From Myxococcus stipitatus (GTDB taxonomy: Bacteria > Myxococcota > Myxococcia > Myxococcales > Myxococcaceae): a stretch of 64,000 bases of DNA. Where the stretch lies: NCBI RefSeq assembly GCF_037414475.1, contig NZ_CP147913.1:9744501-9808500 (forward strand), in the 5' to 3' direction. A program made the translations under genes and the position numbers. The notes under the pieces were generated by a model. It searched no databases and was not told where the DNA came from. It saw nothing but the letters and a program-made list of their open reading frames with translations. This document shows positions 43,302 through 56,889 of this stretch, in pieces. Each line of letters starts with the position of its first letter. The first letter of the stretch is position 1.

Positions 43302-43982
43302 TCAGGGCTCCGCCCATTGGCGGAGCAGGTTGTGGTAGACGCCCGTCAACATGACCAGGGAGGGGCTCTTGGGCACCTCCCTGTTGAGCTGCATGATGGC
43401 GGTGTCCATGTCGAACAGCAGCGCGCGCTTGGACACGTCCCGCACCATGCTCTGAATCCAGAAGAACGAAGCCAGCCTCGCGCCCCGAGTCACCGGCGTC
43501 ACGTGGTGCAGGCTGGTCGACGGGTAGATGATGAGGTCCCCCGCGGGCAGCTTCACCGAATGGTGCCCGTAGGTGTCCTCCACCACCAGCTCTCCCCCGT
43601 CGTAGCTGTCCGGCTCCGAGAGGAAGAGCGTGGCCGACACGTCGGTGCGCACGCGCTGCGCCGTCCCCGGAATGGGCCGGATGGCGCCGTCCACGTGTGA
43701 GCCGAAGTGCATGCTCGTGTCGTAGCGGTTGAACAGAGGCGGGAAGACACGCTGAGGCAACACGGCGGAGATGAAGAGCGGACTTCGCTCCAGCCCCATC
43801 AGCACCAGCTCTCCCAACTCCCGCGCGGCCGCGCTTCCTTCCGGGAGCTGGAGGTTCTGCTTCACCTGCGCAGACTGGTGGCCGGCCGTGACTCGGCCGT
43901 CCGTCCAGTCCGCCTTCTCCATCACCGCGCGGCAGCGGGCCACCTCGGCCGCGGTCAGGACGTTTGGAATGTGCAACATCAT
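43302..43982 (-). CDS. PKHD-type Fe(II)/2-oxoglutarate hydroxylase (PiuC-like)
   Basis: A 226-residue dioxygenase. The iron ligands are His and Asp in FGSHVDGAI and a distal His in [13 protein letters not shown], whose Arg would bind 2-oxoglutarate. The prolyl-4-hydroxylase-like core with [10 protein letters not shown] and [11 protein letters not shown] matches the PiuC/PKHD family. The family is typically encoded next to TonB-dependent siderophore receptors, as here, and is iron-regulated. It begins 15 bases after the receptor stop and is convergent with the helicase gene. The natural substrate of the family is not settled. Confidence 0.92.
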   Translation of the reverse strand: MMLHIPNVLTAAEVARCRAVMEKADWTDGRVTAGHQSAQVKQNLQLPEGSAAARELGELVLMGLERSPLFISAVLPQRVFPPLFNRYDTSMHFGSHVDGAIRPIPGTAQRVRTDVSATLFLSEPDSYDGGELVVEDTYGHHSVKLPAGDLIIYPSTSLHHVTPVTRGARLASFFWIQSMVRDVSKRALLFDMDTAIMQLNREVPKSPSLVMLTGVYHNLLRQWAEP

Positions 43983-43997
43983 GACCGCGAACCTCTC

Positions 43998-46298
43998 TCA
44001 GTCGAAGCGGTAGCGAGCCGTCAGCAGGCCCGACACGCCCTCGGCGGGAACGGCGTGACCGGCGTAGTACTGGTCGTAGTACAGCGTGTCGGTGAGGTTG
44101 TAGACGTTGAGCTGGACCAGCGCCTTGCCGAACGCGTAGCTCGCGAAGGCGTCGAAGCGCCAGAAGTTCGGCACGTAGTTCGTCGCCGCCGCGGCCGAGG
44201 TCGGGTTGTTGACGCTCGTCACATCCTGATAGACGGCGCCGCCGCCCAACGTGAAGTCCTTCAGCGGAGAGTAGGTCGTCCACAGCGAGATGCTGTGGCG
44301 AGGCGTGTTGGGCAGCCGCTGGCCGACCATGTACGGCGTCGTGTGCTCGACGATGGCGGAGTCCATCAGCGTGTAGTTGGCGAGCACCTTCCATCGCTCG
44401 ACGATGGTGCCGGACAGGCCGACGTTGAAGCCCTGCACGCGCTGCTCACCGGCGAGCACCTGCGGCGGGCCCTCCGGGTTGGTGTTGGGCACGCGCGCAT
44501 CCGTCTTGTTGATGCGGAACACGGCCGCGGTGACACCCAGCCGCTCCTCGAGCAGGTCCGCCTTCGCGCCCGCCTCGATGATGGTGTTCTTCTCCGGCTC
44601 CAGGCTCACGGTGTCCGCGGCCAGCGTGCCCAGCTCGGCGGACGGGCTCGCGGAGGTGCCGTACATGCCGTAGACGCTCACCTTCTCCACCGGGTGAACG
44701 ACGACGCCCGCGCGCCAGTTGAGGAGGTGGTCGCTGCTCTGCAAGCGGGACTTCGCGCCCGTCGCGGCCGTGGAGACGTAGTCGGTGTTGAACACGTCCC
44801 AGCGCAGCGAGCCCAACAGCTCCACGTAGGGGCCCAGTTCGATCTGGTCCGCGACGTAGAGGCCCAGCGTCCGCTGCACGCTCACGCTTGAGCTGGAGAA
44901 CACCGGTGACACCGCGGACAGGTCCGGGTTCGCGTCCGGGTCGAACAGGTCCGCCGGGAGGTTGGGCCCCGTCGGCAGGCCCACCGCGTTGAGGTTGAAA
45001 CGGCCCTGGCTGCGCTTCTCCCACGTCAGCTCGACGCCCGCGTTCGCGCTGTGCTTGAGGAAGCCCGTCTTCAGCTCACCGCCCACCGCGGCCTGGTTGG
45101 CGAGGTAGGAGTTGTCCGTCTCCGTCTGGAAGCGCTGACGGCCGATGGTCGTCGGCGTACCAGCGGGCGTGAGACCGCGCGGCGCGGTGGGGCTGGCGAA
45201 GCGGTCCACCCGACCGAAGCGCAGCGTGTTGGTGAACTGGAGCGAATCGCCCAGCCCCTGGGTGACGCGGGCCGTGGCGACGTGCGCGTCCACGCGCTCC
45301 TTGTCGGACTTCACGCCGTAGAAGTTCCCACGCGGCACGTCGAGCGACTCGGTGACGGGGCTGCCGTTGAAGTACGGCATGCCGTAGTCGGGCACGCCGT
45401 CTTCGCGCTGGAACATGTAGTCCATCTCCAGCGTGGTGTGTTCCGCCAGCTTGTAGCGAAGCGACGGCGCCACACCCACGCGGTTGTCCTTCACCACGTC
45501 GCGGCCCGCCGTCGAGGACAGCTGGCCCATGAGGTTCAGGCGGAGCTGGAGGTCGTCCGACAGCACCTGGTTGATGTCCGCGTCCACGCGGCCGGTAGGC
45601 GCGGTGCCACCGCTGATCATCACCTCCTGGAAGGACGTGCGCTTGGGCTTCTTCGTCACCAGGTTGATGGCGCCGCCCGCGGAGCCACGCCCGAAGAGCA
45701 CGGAGGACGGACCGAAGTACGCCTCCACGCCCTCCAGGTTGAACGTGTCACGCGTGAACCAGCCCAGATCACGGGCGCCATCGCGAGACACGTCGTTCTG
45801 CGCGGAGAAGCCACGCAGCATGAACGAGTCACCCTGGCGGACACCTTCGCCAGCGCTCATGGTGATGCCGGAGACGTTGCGCAGGGCGTCTCGCACCGTC
45901 GTCGCCCGCTGCTCCTCCATCACCGCCTCGGGAACCACCGTCACCGATTGCGGCGTATTCACCAGCGCCTTCTGGACCTTGGGCAGCGAGCTCTCACGGA
46001 CCTGATAGCCCTCCGTCTCGCCCTGCACCTCCACGGTGGGCAGCACGAAGTGCCCTTCCGTGCCCTGCTGCGACTCCGTCGGCGCGGACTCCTGCGTGGC
46101 AGGAGCAGCGGCCGGGGCCTCCACCGGAGCCTCGGCGCGAGGCGTCTCCGCCACGGGCTCCTGCGCCACCGCGCCACCCGCCGCCAACGCGGACACCAAC
46201 CCCACCGCCGGCCCCCACGGCTTCAGCGCCGCACGAACCCCACCCACATGCCCCACGCTCGACCGGATGCCCGCGCTACGCGACTTGCTGAACGACAT
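43998..46298 (-). CDS. TonB-dependent siderophore receptor
   Basis: A 766-residue outer-membrane receptor. A long signal peptide (about 1-48) ends before AQEPVAET. After an acidic/Ala-rich linker comes the plug (NTPQSVTVVPEAVMEEQRAT, VRDALRNVSGITMSAGEGV, DSFMLRGFS), the arrangement of siderophore-type receptors (FhuA/FiuA class), followed by a 22-strand barrel ending in LLTARYRFD. It imports ferric siderophores with energy from TonB. ATG 46298 with GGAG six bases upstream is better than the in-frame start at 46310. A weak Fur-box-like site lies at 46360-46373. The PiuC-like gene follows. Confidence 0.94.
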   Translation of the reverse strand: MSFSKSRSAGIRSSVGHVGGVRAALKPWGPAVGLVSALAAGGAVAQEPVAETPRAEAPVEAPAAAPATQESAPTESQQGTEGHFVLPTVEVQGETEGYQVRESSLPKVQKALVNTPQSVTVVPEAVMEEQRATTVRDALRNVSGITMSAGEGVRQGDSFMLRGFSAQNDVSRDGARDLGWFTRDTFNLEGVEAYFGPSSVLFGRGSAGGAINLVTKKPKRTSFQEVMISGGTAPTGRVDADINQVLSDDLQLRLNLMGQLSSTAGRDVVKDNRVGVAPSLRYKLAEHTTLEMDYMFQREDGVPDYGMPYFNGSPVTESLDVPRGNFYGVKSDKERVDAHVATARVTQGLGDSLQFTNTLRFGRVDRFASPTAPRGLTPAGTPTTIGRQRFQTETDNSYLANQAAVGGELKTGFLKHSANAGVELTWEKRSQGRFNLNAVGLPTGPNLPADLFDPDANPDLSAVSPVFSSSSVSVQRTLGLYVADQIELGPYVELLGSLRWDVFNTDYVSTAATGAKSRLQSSDHLLNWRAGVVVHPVEKVSVYGMYGTSASPSAELGTLAADTVSLEPEKNTIIEAGAKADLLEERLGVTAAVFRINKTDARVPNTNPEGPPQVLAGEQRVQGFNVGLSGTIVERWKVLANYTLMDSAIVEHTTPYMVGQRLPNTPRHSISLWTTYSPLKDFTLGGGAVYQDVTSVNNPTSAAAATNYVPNFWRFDAFASYAFGKALVQLNVYNLTDTLYYDQYYAGHAVPAEGVSGLLTARYRFD

Positions 46299-46359
46299 GG
46301 ACTTCTCCACTCCCGGCCGCGCTCGTGGCGCCGGGCGCTCATATGCAGCTGTGAACGAC

Positions 46360-46373
46360 GATTATTAGAATCA
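46360..46373. promoter_or_regulatory. Weak Fur-box-like site upstream of the siderophore receptor
   Basis: GATTATTAGAATCA lies in an AT-rich patch about 62 bases upstream of the receptor start. Compared on the minus strand with the 7-1-7 Fur consensus TGATAAT-A-ATTATCA, it matches about five of seven positions in each half. Position and context fit iron regulation. Confidence 0.35.
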
Positions 46374-46427
46374 GTGAAGTGACGCCCGGAGGCGTCGCGG
46401 GAACCTCGCCCGCCCGTGGGACGCGTC

Positions 46428-47699
46428 CTAGGCGGGGGTCTCCGATTCGCCCGTGTGCGAGGGCTCCTCGGCGCGCTGGCGCCTCGGGAAGAAGCGTCGC
46501 CATGAGAGGGCGAAGCCGGTCCAGACCAGGAAGGCCCCCGCGAGCGAGGCAATGGCGGCAAGGAGCTGCCCTGGCCAGCCCAGCGCCTCACCCGTGTGGA
46601 GGAAGCGCAGCCACGAGCGCGCTTGGCGTCCCGAGTTCAGGTCCGCGTAGCCCTCGCGCTTCGCGACCTGCCCGGTGAAAGGATCCACGGAGACCTGCGT
46701 GGCGGCGAACAGCGGCCAGCCATCCTTCTCCTTCACGCTGAACGAAACGGCGTCGACCTTCGCGGGGCCCGGAGTCTCTTGCGTGTCGGGTGCGCCGCCG
46801 CGCGACTCGCCTCCGCCCCTCGAGCCGGCCTGTTCACCCGGCTTGCCCTGCCCGCCCTTGGGCGGCGCCGGAATCCGGTAGGTGATGCTCGCCCAGGTGG
46901 GGACCTGCTCCTGGACAGTGGACAGCATCGCGCTCACCGTCTTGCGCTCGGCCCCGGTCTCCGGCGCGGGGACCTTGACGCCTCCACCGCCCTGCGCGGG
47001 CACCTCGTTGCCCGTCACCGTGTAGACCAGGTCACTCGCCCACTTGTACGAGATGACCATTCCGGACGCGGTGAGGACCACGAGCACGGGCATCATCCAG
47101 AAGCCCATCACGTTGTGCCAGTTGAAGTCGCGCGCCTTGCCCTTCAACCCGCCGCGGAACCACACCACCGACCGCACGGCCTTGCGCGACCAGTTGCGCG
47201 GCCACCACAGGTAGAGCCCCGACAGCGCCAGGAACAGGAAGCCCGCGTTGGCGCCCCCCGTGATGGCCTTGCCCACCGCGCGGTTGTCGCCTCCGGTCGC
47301 GAGCCACCGGTGCCACTCTTCCATCAGGTGAAAGAACGCACGCCACCCCTGTGAGCCGCTGTCGCGCACCTCGCCCGAGTAGGGGTTCACGTAGAGCACC
47401 GCCGTGCGCCCCAGCGCGACCTGCGCGGACGCCGTCTCGGACGGATACACCGTGATGCCCGACACCTGGGCCTCCGGCCGGGCCTCGCGCACCTTCGCCA
47501 TCAGCTCCTCGACGGACAGCCGCCGCGCGTCCGCGCCCGGAGCGGACACGGTGCGCGCCTCGGACTCCGCCCACGCGATGACCTGCGGCTGGAATGCCAG
47601 CGCCACCCCCGTCACCGACATGACAGCGACGACGATGCCCGTGACGACGCCCACGGCCAGGTGAATCCAGAAGAGTGTCTTGCGGAACGGAAGAACCAT
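46428..47699 (-). CDS. PepSY-associated transmembrane protein (iron-regulated membrane protein)
   Basis: A 423-residue inner-membrane protein with four main helices: about 10-35 (HLAVGVVTGIVVAVMSVTGVAL), near 155 (FLFLALSGLYLWW), near 190 (PVLVVLTASGMVISY) and near 385 (AIASLAGAFLVWTGFAL). Between them are PepSY-type periplasmic segments with AWAESEART and YADLNSGRQARSWLRFLHTGEALGWPG (split across the conserved HTGExxG motif). The family accompanies TonB-dependent siderophore uptake and may act in siderophore reduction or iron release. It starts eight bases after tonB on the same strand. ATG 47699 selected for the first helix. Confidence 0.88.
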   Translation of the reverse strand: MVLPFRKTLFWIHLAVGVVTGIVVAVMSVTGVALAFQPQVIAWAESEARTVSAPGADARRLSVEELMAKVREARPEAQVSGITVYPSETASAQVALGRTAVLYVNPYSGEVRDSGSQGWRAFFHLMEEWHRWLATGGDNRAVGKAITGGANAGFLFLALSGLYLWWPRNWSRKAVRSVVWFRGGLKGKARDFNWHNVMGFWMMPVLVVLTASGMVISYKWASDLVYTVTGNEVPAQGGGGVKVPAPETGAERKTVSAMLSTVQEQVPTWASITYRIPAPPKGGQGKPGEQAGSRGGGESRGGAPDTQETPGPAKVDAVSFSVKEKDGWPLFAATQVSVDPFTGQVAKREGYADLNSGRQARSWLRFLHTGEALGWPGQLLAAIASLAGAFLVWTGFALSWRRFFPRRQRAEEPSHTGESETPA

Positions 47700-47707
47700 G
47701 GCCCTGG

Positions 47708-48601
47708 TCACTTCAAGGTGAACTGAACGGGAAGCTCGAGGATGACGCGCACGGGCTTGCCCTGGCGTCCGATGGCCGGCGTGAAGCGCCACCGGTTGAC
47801 GGCCTCGATGGCGGCGGCGTCGAGCGAGGGGATGGAGCGCAGCACCCGCGTGTGCTCGGCCTCCACCTCGCCATCCGTGCCGACGATGATGCGAACCAGC
47901 ACGAGCCCCTGGATGCCTTCGGTCCGGGCACGGCGCGGATAGTCGGGCCTGGGCTGCTTCAGCACGGATGGCGGACGCAGCACCTGTCCCAGCCCCACCG
48001 CATCACCCAGCACACCCGTGGCACCGACGATGCCGCCCTGGGTCCCGCCCACCACGCCTCCCGCGACACCACCCACCACGGCGGGCGCCGGACCCGAATC
48101 GACCGGCGCGGCCGCGACGGCATCGGAGGGGCTCGGCGTGTCATGAGTCGCCGGCGGAATCTCCTCCACCATCTTTTCAACCGGGGGCTCGATAACCTCC
48201 GGCTTCGGCTGGGGTTGAGCAGGTGTCACCGGCACCAACGCCCGCGGCTCCACCACGGGGCGCGCCACGCGGGGACGGGCCGCACGAGACGAACGCTCCA
48301 CCGGTGATGACTGGGTCGAACCCGAAGACGCGGCGGGAGGCGGCGGTGCGAAGGCAAGCAGCACCAGCTCCGGCTCTTCCGGCGCCGGTGCGCGCTCCTG
48401 GGCCCGCGCGGGCATCGCCAGCCCCGCGACAACGACGCCCGCATGGAGCACCACCGCCGTCACCAGCGCCCAGCCCCAACGCACCCAGAGTCCCTCCCGC
48501 TCCGCGGCCTCGCCCATGCGGAAGAGCCGCGCGGACGGAACCACCCGCGGCTCAGCGGGTCGCTCACTCTCCAGCACCGGAAGGTCGAAATTGAGAATCA
48601 T
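47708..48601 (-). CDS. tonB: TonB energy-transducer protein
   Basis: A TonB of about 297 residues: cytoplasmic N-terminus, one membrane helix (about 42-63, WALVTAVVLHAGVVVAGLAM), a proline/valine-rich periplasmic stretch with an unusually glycine-rich block (PAVVGGVAGGVVGGTQGGIV), and the C-terminal TonB domain (YPRRARTEGIQGLVLVRIIV...VNRWRFTPAIGRQGKPV). It relays proton-motive force to outer-membrane receptors such as the one encoded downstream. The start is uncertain: GTG 48613, ATG 48601 or ATG 48517; a perfect Fur box (48592-48606) overlaps the first two, which could favour the last. Confidence 0.88.
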   Translation of the reverse strand: MILNFDLPVLESERPAEPRVVPSARLFRMGEAAEREGLWVRWGWALVTAVVLHAGVVVAGLAMPARAQERAPAPEEPELVLLAFAPPPPAASSGSTQSSPVERSSRAARPRVARPVVEPRALVPVTPAQPQPKPEVIEPPVEKMVEEIPPATHDTPSPSDAVAAAPVDSGPAPAVVGGVAGGVVGGTQGGIVGATGVLGDAVGLGQVLRPPSVLKQPRPDYPRRARTEGIQGLVLVRIIVGTDGEVEAEHTRVLRSIPSLDAAAIEAVNRWRFTPAIGRQGKPVRVILELPVQFTLK

Positions 48602-48606
48602 TCTCA
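48592..48606. promoter_or_regulatory. Fur box over the tonB translation start
   Basis: TGAGAAT-C-ATTCTCA is a perfect 7-1-7 inverted repeat and a good match to the Fur-binding consensus. It overlaps the ATG at 48601 and precedes the tonB–PepSY gene pair, as expected for iron repression. Confidence 0.8.
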
Positions 48607-48702
48607 CTTTCACGCACCATCAGGAGTACGCTGTTCCCCCAGGGCCGTCAACGCACGCAGCGAACAACGGCGCATTTGTTTCATCAGAGCGGCAAATACA
48701 CG

Positions 48703-48713
48703 CACTTTAAGTG
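48703..48713. repeat. Short palindrome upstream of tonB
   Basis: CACTT-T-AAGTG is a perfect 5-1-5 inverted repeat in an AT-rich patch between the Nudix gene stop and the tonB start. It may belong to the tonB promoter region. Confidence 0.25.
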
Positions 48714-48736
48714 AATTTCTCCAGCGACTCCGAGCG

Positions 48737-49225
48737 TCATAGCCGCGTGTAGTTCCAGCTCAGCGCGCGCCCACCGGAATACGGCATCACCCCGTGGAAC
48801 ACGCGGGGGTCCTCATCGAAGACGAGCGGCAGGAAGTGCCTGTCCCCGTCCCACATGGGCAGCCGGGGCAAGTCCGTCAGGGGCACCCAGGACAACGTGC
48901 CCTCGGGGTTGCGCTCGAGGGGAGTCCCCTCGAAGGCATCGATACGGAACACGAAGCCGAGCCAGTCCTCGCCGTGTTTTCCAAAGCCCGGCCAGGAGAG
49001 TGTGCCGCGCAGCACCATGCGCGTGCACTCGATGCCAGCCTCCTCACGAATCTCGCGGCGCATGCAGGCCGCGACGTCCTCGTCGCGCTCCATCTTCCCG
49101 CCCAACCCGTTGTACTTGCCCAGGTGCGCGTCGTCCGGCCTCGCGTCGCGGTGGATGAGCAGCACGCGTTGCCTGTCCTCAGACATGACGTAGCCGAGGG
49201 TGCCGATGATGGGGGAATAGGGCAT
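48737..49225 (-). CDS. Nudix hydrolase (MutT-like)
   Basis: A 162-residue Nudix protein. The Nudix box is complete at residues 43-65: Gly43-x5-Glu49-x7-Arg57-Glu58-x2-Glu61-Glu62-x-Gly64. HLGKYNGLGGKME before it and SWPGFGKHGEDWLGFVFR after it resemble the 8-oxo-dGTP/8-oxo-GTP diphosphatases of the MTH1-like group. Its likely role is removal of oxidised nucleotides; other NDP-x substrates are possible. AGAGGAG directly precedes ATG 49225, which decides this start against the longer upstream frame. Confidence 0.9.
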   Translation of the reverse strand: MPYSPIIGTLGYVMSEDRQRVLLIHRDARPDDAHLGKYNGLGGKMERDEDVAACMRREIREEAGIECTRMVLRGTLSWPGFGKHGEDWLGFVFRIDAFEGTPLERNPEGTLSWVPLTDLPRLPMWDGDRHFLPLVFDEDPRVFHGVMPYSGGRALSWNYTRL

Positions 49226-49514
49226 GTGCTCCTCTTGAAGCCGGGCGCCGAGAGCGCGCGGCGCCGCTTCATAGCGGATTCCCCGAGGCCACCGAGCCCC
49301 TCCAGCGTGGGCCCCCATGGCCCCCCGTCCCTCCCCGGCGGGCCGTGTGGCCGCCCAGACGTGGACATTCGTCGGCTTCGCGACAGAAGGCACCCGACCC
49401 TCCAGGCCCACCCTCCCCACGCCCGACCCCGCCTTTACGCGGGTCGACGCGCCGCGTTAGCCTGTAGACACACAGCGATGACCTCTCGCGTCACGCGAGG
49501 GAAAGGGGAAGTTG

Positions 49515-54071
<4,557 letters not shown>

Positions 54072-54074
54072 ACC

Positions 54075-55535
54075 ATGGGCAAGCCCACCGGATTCACGGA
54101 GTGGTCACGTGTCCCCGCCCACAAGCGGGAGAAGAACGAGCGGCTGGGAGACTTCCGCGAGTTCACCCTGCCCCTGGCCCCCGACGAGGCGAAACGGCAG
54201 GCGGGGCGCTGCATGGACTGTGGGGTCCCCTTCTGCCACCAGGGTTGTCCTTTGGGGAACCTCATCCCCGACTTCAACGAAGCCGTGTTCCGGGGACGCT
54301 GGCGCGAGGCCTACGACATCCTCTCCCGCACCAACACCTTCCCGGAGATGACGGGCCGGCTGTGTCCCGCGCCGTGTGAAGCCGCCTGCGTGCTGGCCAT
54401 CGACCGCGACGCGGTGACCATCGAACAGATGGAGAAGGAGATCTCCGACCGGGCCTTCGCGGAGGGCTGGGTGAAGCCTCGGCCTCCCTCGCGCCGCACG
54501 GGCTTCACCGTGGGCGTGGTGGGCTCCGGTCCCGCGGGCCTCGCGGCCGCGGCCCAGCTCAACTCGGCGGGGCACGGCGTCACCGTGTATGAGCGCGACT
54601 CGAGGGCTGGGGGCCTGCTGCGCCTGGGCATCCCCGACTTCAAGCTGGAGAAGTCCGTGGTGGATCGCCGCCTCGCGCTGATGGAGGCGGAGGGCGTGGT
54701 GTTCCGCACCGGCGTGGACGTGGGCGGCGCCGTGAGCTTCCGCGAGCTGCGCGGCCGGCATGATGCGCTGCTGCTGGCCATGGGGGCTCGGCGCGCCCGC
54801 GAGCTGGACGTCCCCGGACGCGAGCTGTCCGGCGTCGTGCAGGCGATGGAGTACCTGGAGCACCAGAACCGGCTCGTCGCGGGTCTCGGGGAGAAGCAGC
54901 CGCACCTGGACGCCGCGGGCAAACGCGTGGTCATCCTCGGCGGCGGTGACACGGGCTCGGACTGCCTGGGCACGGCGCTCCGGCAGGGCGCGAAGAGCGT
55001 GCATCAAATCGAGCTCTTCCCCGCGCCTCCGAGTCTGCGCGCTTCGGACAACCCGTGGCCCCGGTGGCCCCTCATCTTCCGCACGTCGTCGAGCCAGGAG
55101 GAAGGTGGCGAGCGCGCCTTCGCGCTGATGACGAAGCACCTGACGGGGACGAACGGCAAGCTGGAGAAGCTGCACGCGGTGAAGGTGGAGGTGCATCGCT
55201 CGGTGGGCGGTGGACCCAGACTGGCGGAGGTCCCTGGCTCCGAGACGACGCTCGAGGTGGACCTGCTGGTGCTCGCCATGGGCTTCACCGGACCGGAGAC
55301 CTCCGGGCTGGTGGACGACCTGGGCGTGGCCCTGTCGCCGCGAGGCACGGTGCAGGTGGACGCGCGCTTCGCCACGTCGGCGGACGGGGTCTACTGCGCG
55401 GGCGACGCCAGCCGCGGCGCGAGCCTCATCGTCTGGGCCCTCTCCGATGGACGCGAGGCGGCGCGGTCCATCGACGCCTATCTGTCCGGAGGTGTGTCCG
55501 TCCTGTCCACGCGCGGAGCGGACAGCCCATTCTGA
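54075..55535 (+). CDS. gltD: Glutamate synthase small subunit
   Basis: A 486-residue NADPH-oxidising subunit. The N-terminal region holds two cysteine clusters for 4Fe-4S centres (CMDCGVPFCHQGCP and CPAPCEAAC). FAD binds at VGSGPAGLAAAAQL and NADPH at VILGGGDTGSDCLG; the final GxxGD motif is YCAGDASRGASL. Electrons from NADPH pass through it to the large subunit. It lies immediately downstream of gltB; the two form a standard operon. Confidence 0.96.
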   Translation: MGKPTGFTEWSRVPAHKREKNERLGDFREFTLPLAPDEAKRQAGRCMDCGVPFCHQGCPLGNLIPDFNEAVFRGRWREAYDILSRTNTFPEMTGRLCPAPCEAACVLAIDRDAVTIEQMEKEISDRAFAEGWVKPRPPSRRTGFTVGVVGSGPAGLAAAAQLNSAGHGVTVYERDSRAGGLLRLGIPDFKLEKSVVDRRLALMEAEGVVFRTGVDVGGAVSFRELRGRHDALLLAMGARRARELDVPGRELSGVVQAMEYLEHQNRLVAGLGEKQPHLDAAGKRVVILGGGDTGSDCLGTALRQGAKSVHQIELFPAPPSLRASDNPWPRWPLIFRTSSSQEEGGERAFALMTKHLTGTNGKLEKLHAVKVEVHRSVGGGPRLAEVPGSETTLEVDLLVLAMGFTGPETSGLVDDLGVALSPRGTVQVDARFATSADGVYCAGDASRGASLIVWALSDGREAARSIDAYLSGGVSVLSTRGADSPF

Positions 55536-55547
55536 ACGAGGGCGGGT

Positions 55548-56159
55548 TCAATCCTCGAACGTCTGAAGCTTCAAACCCTCCGCGACGAGTTCGGCCACCG
55601 AGACACGGTGGTCGAGCTTGTCGGGTGGGCACCCCCAAAGCGCGACGATGGCCCGGTCCAGCTTCCGTGTGACTTCCCTCGCGGACCACGCATGGTCGAG
55701 CAAGGCATTGGCGGCCTCATCGACCAGGGGAAACAACTCCTCCGCGACCCCACGATTTCGCACCGAGAGCTGGAAGGGATGGCCTTCCAATGCTCCCGAG
55801 GCCATGTCGGGAAGCGCCAACACCATGCTTCGCATGTACCAGGCTCGCCCCAGGGCCTCCCTCCAACCTGGAACGTCGACGACCCCCAACGCCTTGAGCA
55901 ACGCAACACTCGAGCGCTCCTCCTCCACGGCCTTCCGCTGAGGCAAATCCTTCAACCCGAAGCGGCTGAACAGGGCCAGCGTCAGCGAGCGATACCAACC
56001 TTCGAGGTGCTCACAGTGTCCCTCTCGCATCCACGCCACGGCCGCGCAGAGGGTGACCAGGTCCGCAGGCCCGAGATGATCCGTCCTTGACAGGTCGTAG
56101 TACTTTCGCGGCGAGAATGGCCGCGGGTGGTACGACCTCAGCTCGGTGAACGTGGTCAT
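55548..56159 (-). CDS. Hypothetical protein
   Basis: A 203-residue cytoplasmic-looking protein, helical and acidic in its C-terminal half. Features: YHPRPFSPRKYYDLSRTDHL near the N-terminus, an alternating helix pattern through 60-130 (EEERSSVALLKALGV), and WSAREVTRKLDRAIVALWG near the end. No signal peptide, membrane segment or known motif. It lies 9 bases upstream of the convention-opposite gltD stop and downstream of the beta-barrel protein gene on the same strand, with which it may be cotranscribed (nine-base gap at 56160-56168). Confidence 0.7.
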   Translation of the reverse strand: MTTFTELRSYHPRPFSPRKYYDLSRTDHLGPADLVTLCAAVAWMREGHCEHLEGWYRSLTLALFSRFGLKDLPQRKAVEEERSSVALLKALGVVDVPGWREALGRAWYMRSMVLALPDMASGALEGHPFQLSVRNRGVAEELFPLVDEAANALLDHAWSAREVTRKLDRAIVALWGCPPDKLDHRVSVAELVAEGLKLQTFED

Positions 56160-56168
56160 TCGCTCCTC

Positions 56169-56801
56169 TCAGAACCGGAAGGTCGCCCCTGCTTTCACGT
56201 GGGGCTGGACGTTCCGTTCGAACTCAGTGGTTGTCTCGGTCTTGCACGAGAAGAAGTAGCAATCACTCACCGTTGTCTCGGTCGTCGACGTCATGCTGCC
56301 TTCGATTCCCGCGCCCAGCGACAGGACCCAACCCTCGGAGATGGGTTGAGCGTAGCCAAACAGCCCGCTGAGCGCGAAGCGATGCCCATCCTTCGTGTCT
56401 CCATCGTTGAAGATCATGAAGTTTCCCTGGAGCGACACGTACATGCCGTCGTGGATCTGCTCGCCGAAGAAGTAACGGCTGCCCGCGTGAGCTCCGATGG
56501 ACCTCGGGAACTCCCCCTTCCCCGTCGCGAACGTCGGCCCCACGAAGATGGTGAAGGCGCCGTCGACACGCCGCTCCAGGTCGAAGTCGATCACCGGAGA
56601 CTCCGAGAGGGCCGACTCCGCTGAGTAGGGCCCCCCCGCGACGCCCAAGGACAACGCGGCCCGGTAGGACGGGGGCCGGGGCGCTGGAGCGGAACCCGTG
56701 ACCGGCGAAGAATCCTGGGGCGCGACGTCCTGAGCAACGGCCAGGGTCGACGTGAAGAGCGAGCCCGCGGCGGTGACGACTCGAATGGCGTTCAGGTTCA
56801 T
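56169..56801 (-). CDS. Outer-membrane beta-barrel-like protein
   Basis: A 210-residue protein with a signal peptide (cleavage after TLAVAQ). A short Pro/Ser linker leads to a barrel with alternating strands (AALSLGVAGGPYSAES, GAFTIFVGPTFATGKGEF, YVSLQGNFMIFND, RFALSGLFGYAQPISEGWVL, NVQPHVKAGATFRF). It ends in Phe, the usual outer-membrane barrel signature. A Cys pair (SDCYFFSCKT) sits in a late loop. Function unknown; a small OmpA/OmpX-size porin or structural protein is likely. Confidence 0.75.
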   Translation of the reverse strand: MNLNAIRVVTAAGSLFTSTLAVAQDVAPQDSSPVTGSAPAPRPPSYRAALSLGVAGGPYSAESALSESPVIDFDLERRVDGAFTIFVGPTFATGKGEFPRSIGAHAGSRYFFGEQIHDGMYVSLQGNFMIFNDGDTKDGHRFALSGLFGYAQPISEGWVLSLGAGIEGSMTSTTETTVSDCYFFSCKTETTTEFERNVQPHVKAGATFRF

Positions 56802-56871
56802 GGGACATCCCGCAGAGCAACCCGCATGCCTGACGTAAGTGTTGGAAAGACGGTCGGCGCGGCGCGACTTC

Positions 56872-56889
56872 TGTGCAGGTCACTGCACA
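56872..56889. promoter_or_regulatory. Perfect inverted repeat in a divergent promoter region
   Basis: TGTGCAG (56872-56878) and CTGCACA (56883-56889) are exact reverse complements around GTCA. A further half-site CTGCACA occurs at 56927-56933. The element lies between the beta-barrel gene (minus) and the ELWxxDGT-repeat gene (plus) and fits a dimeric regulator-binding site. Confidence 0.5.
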
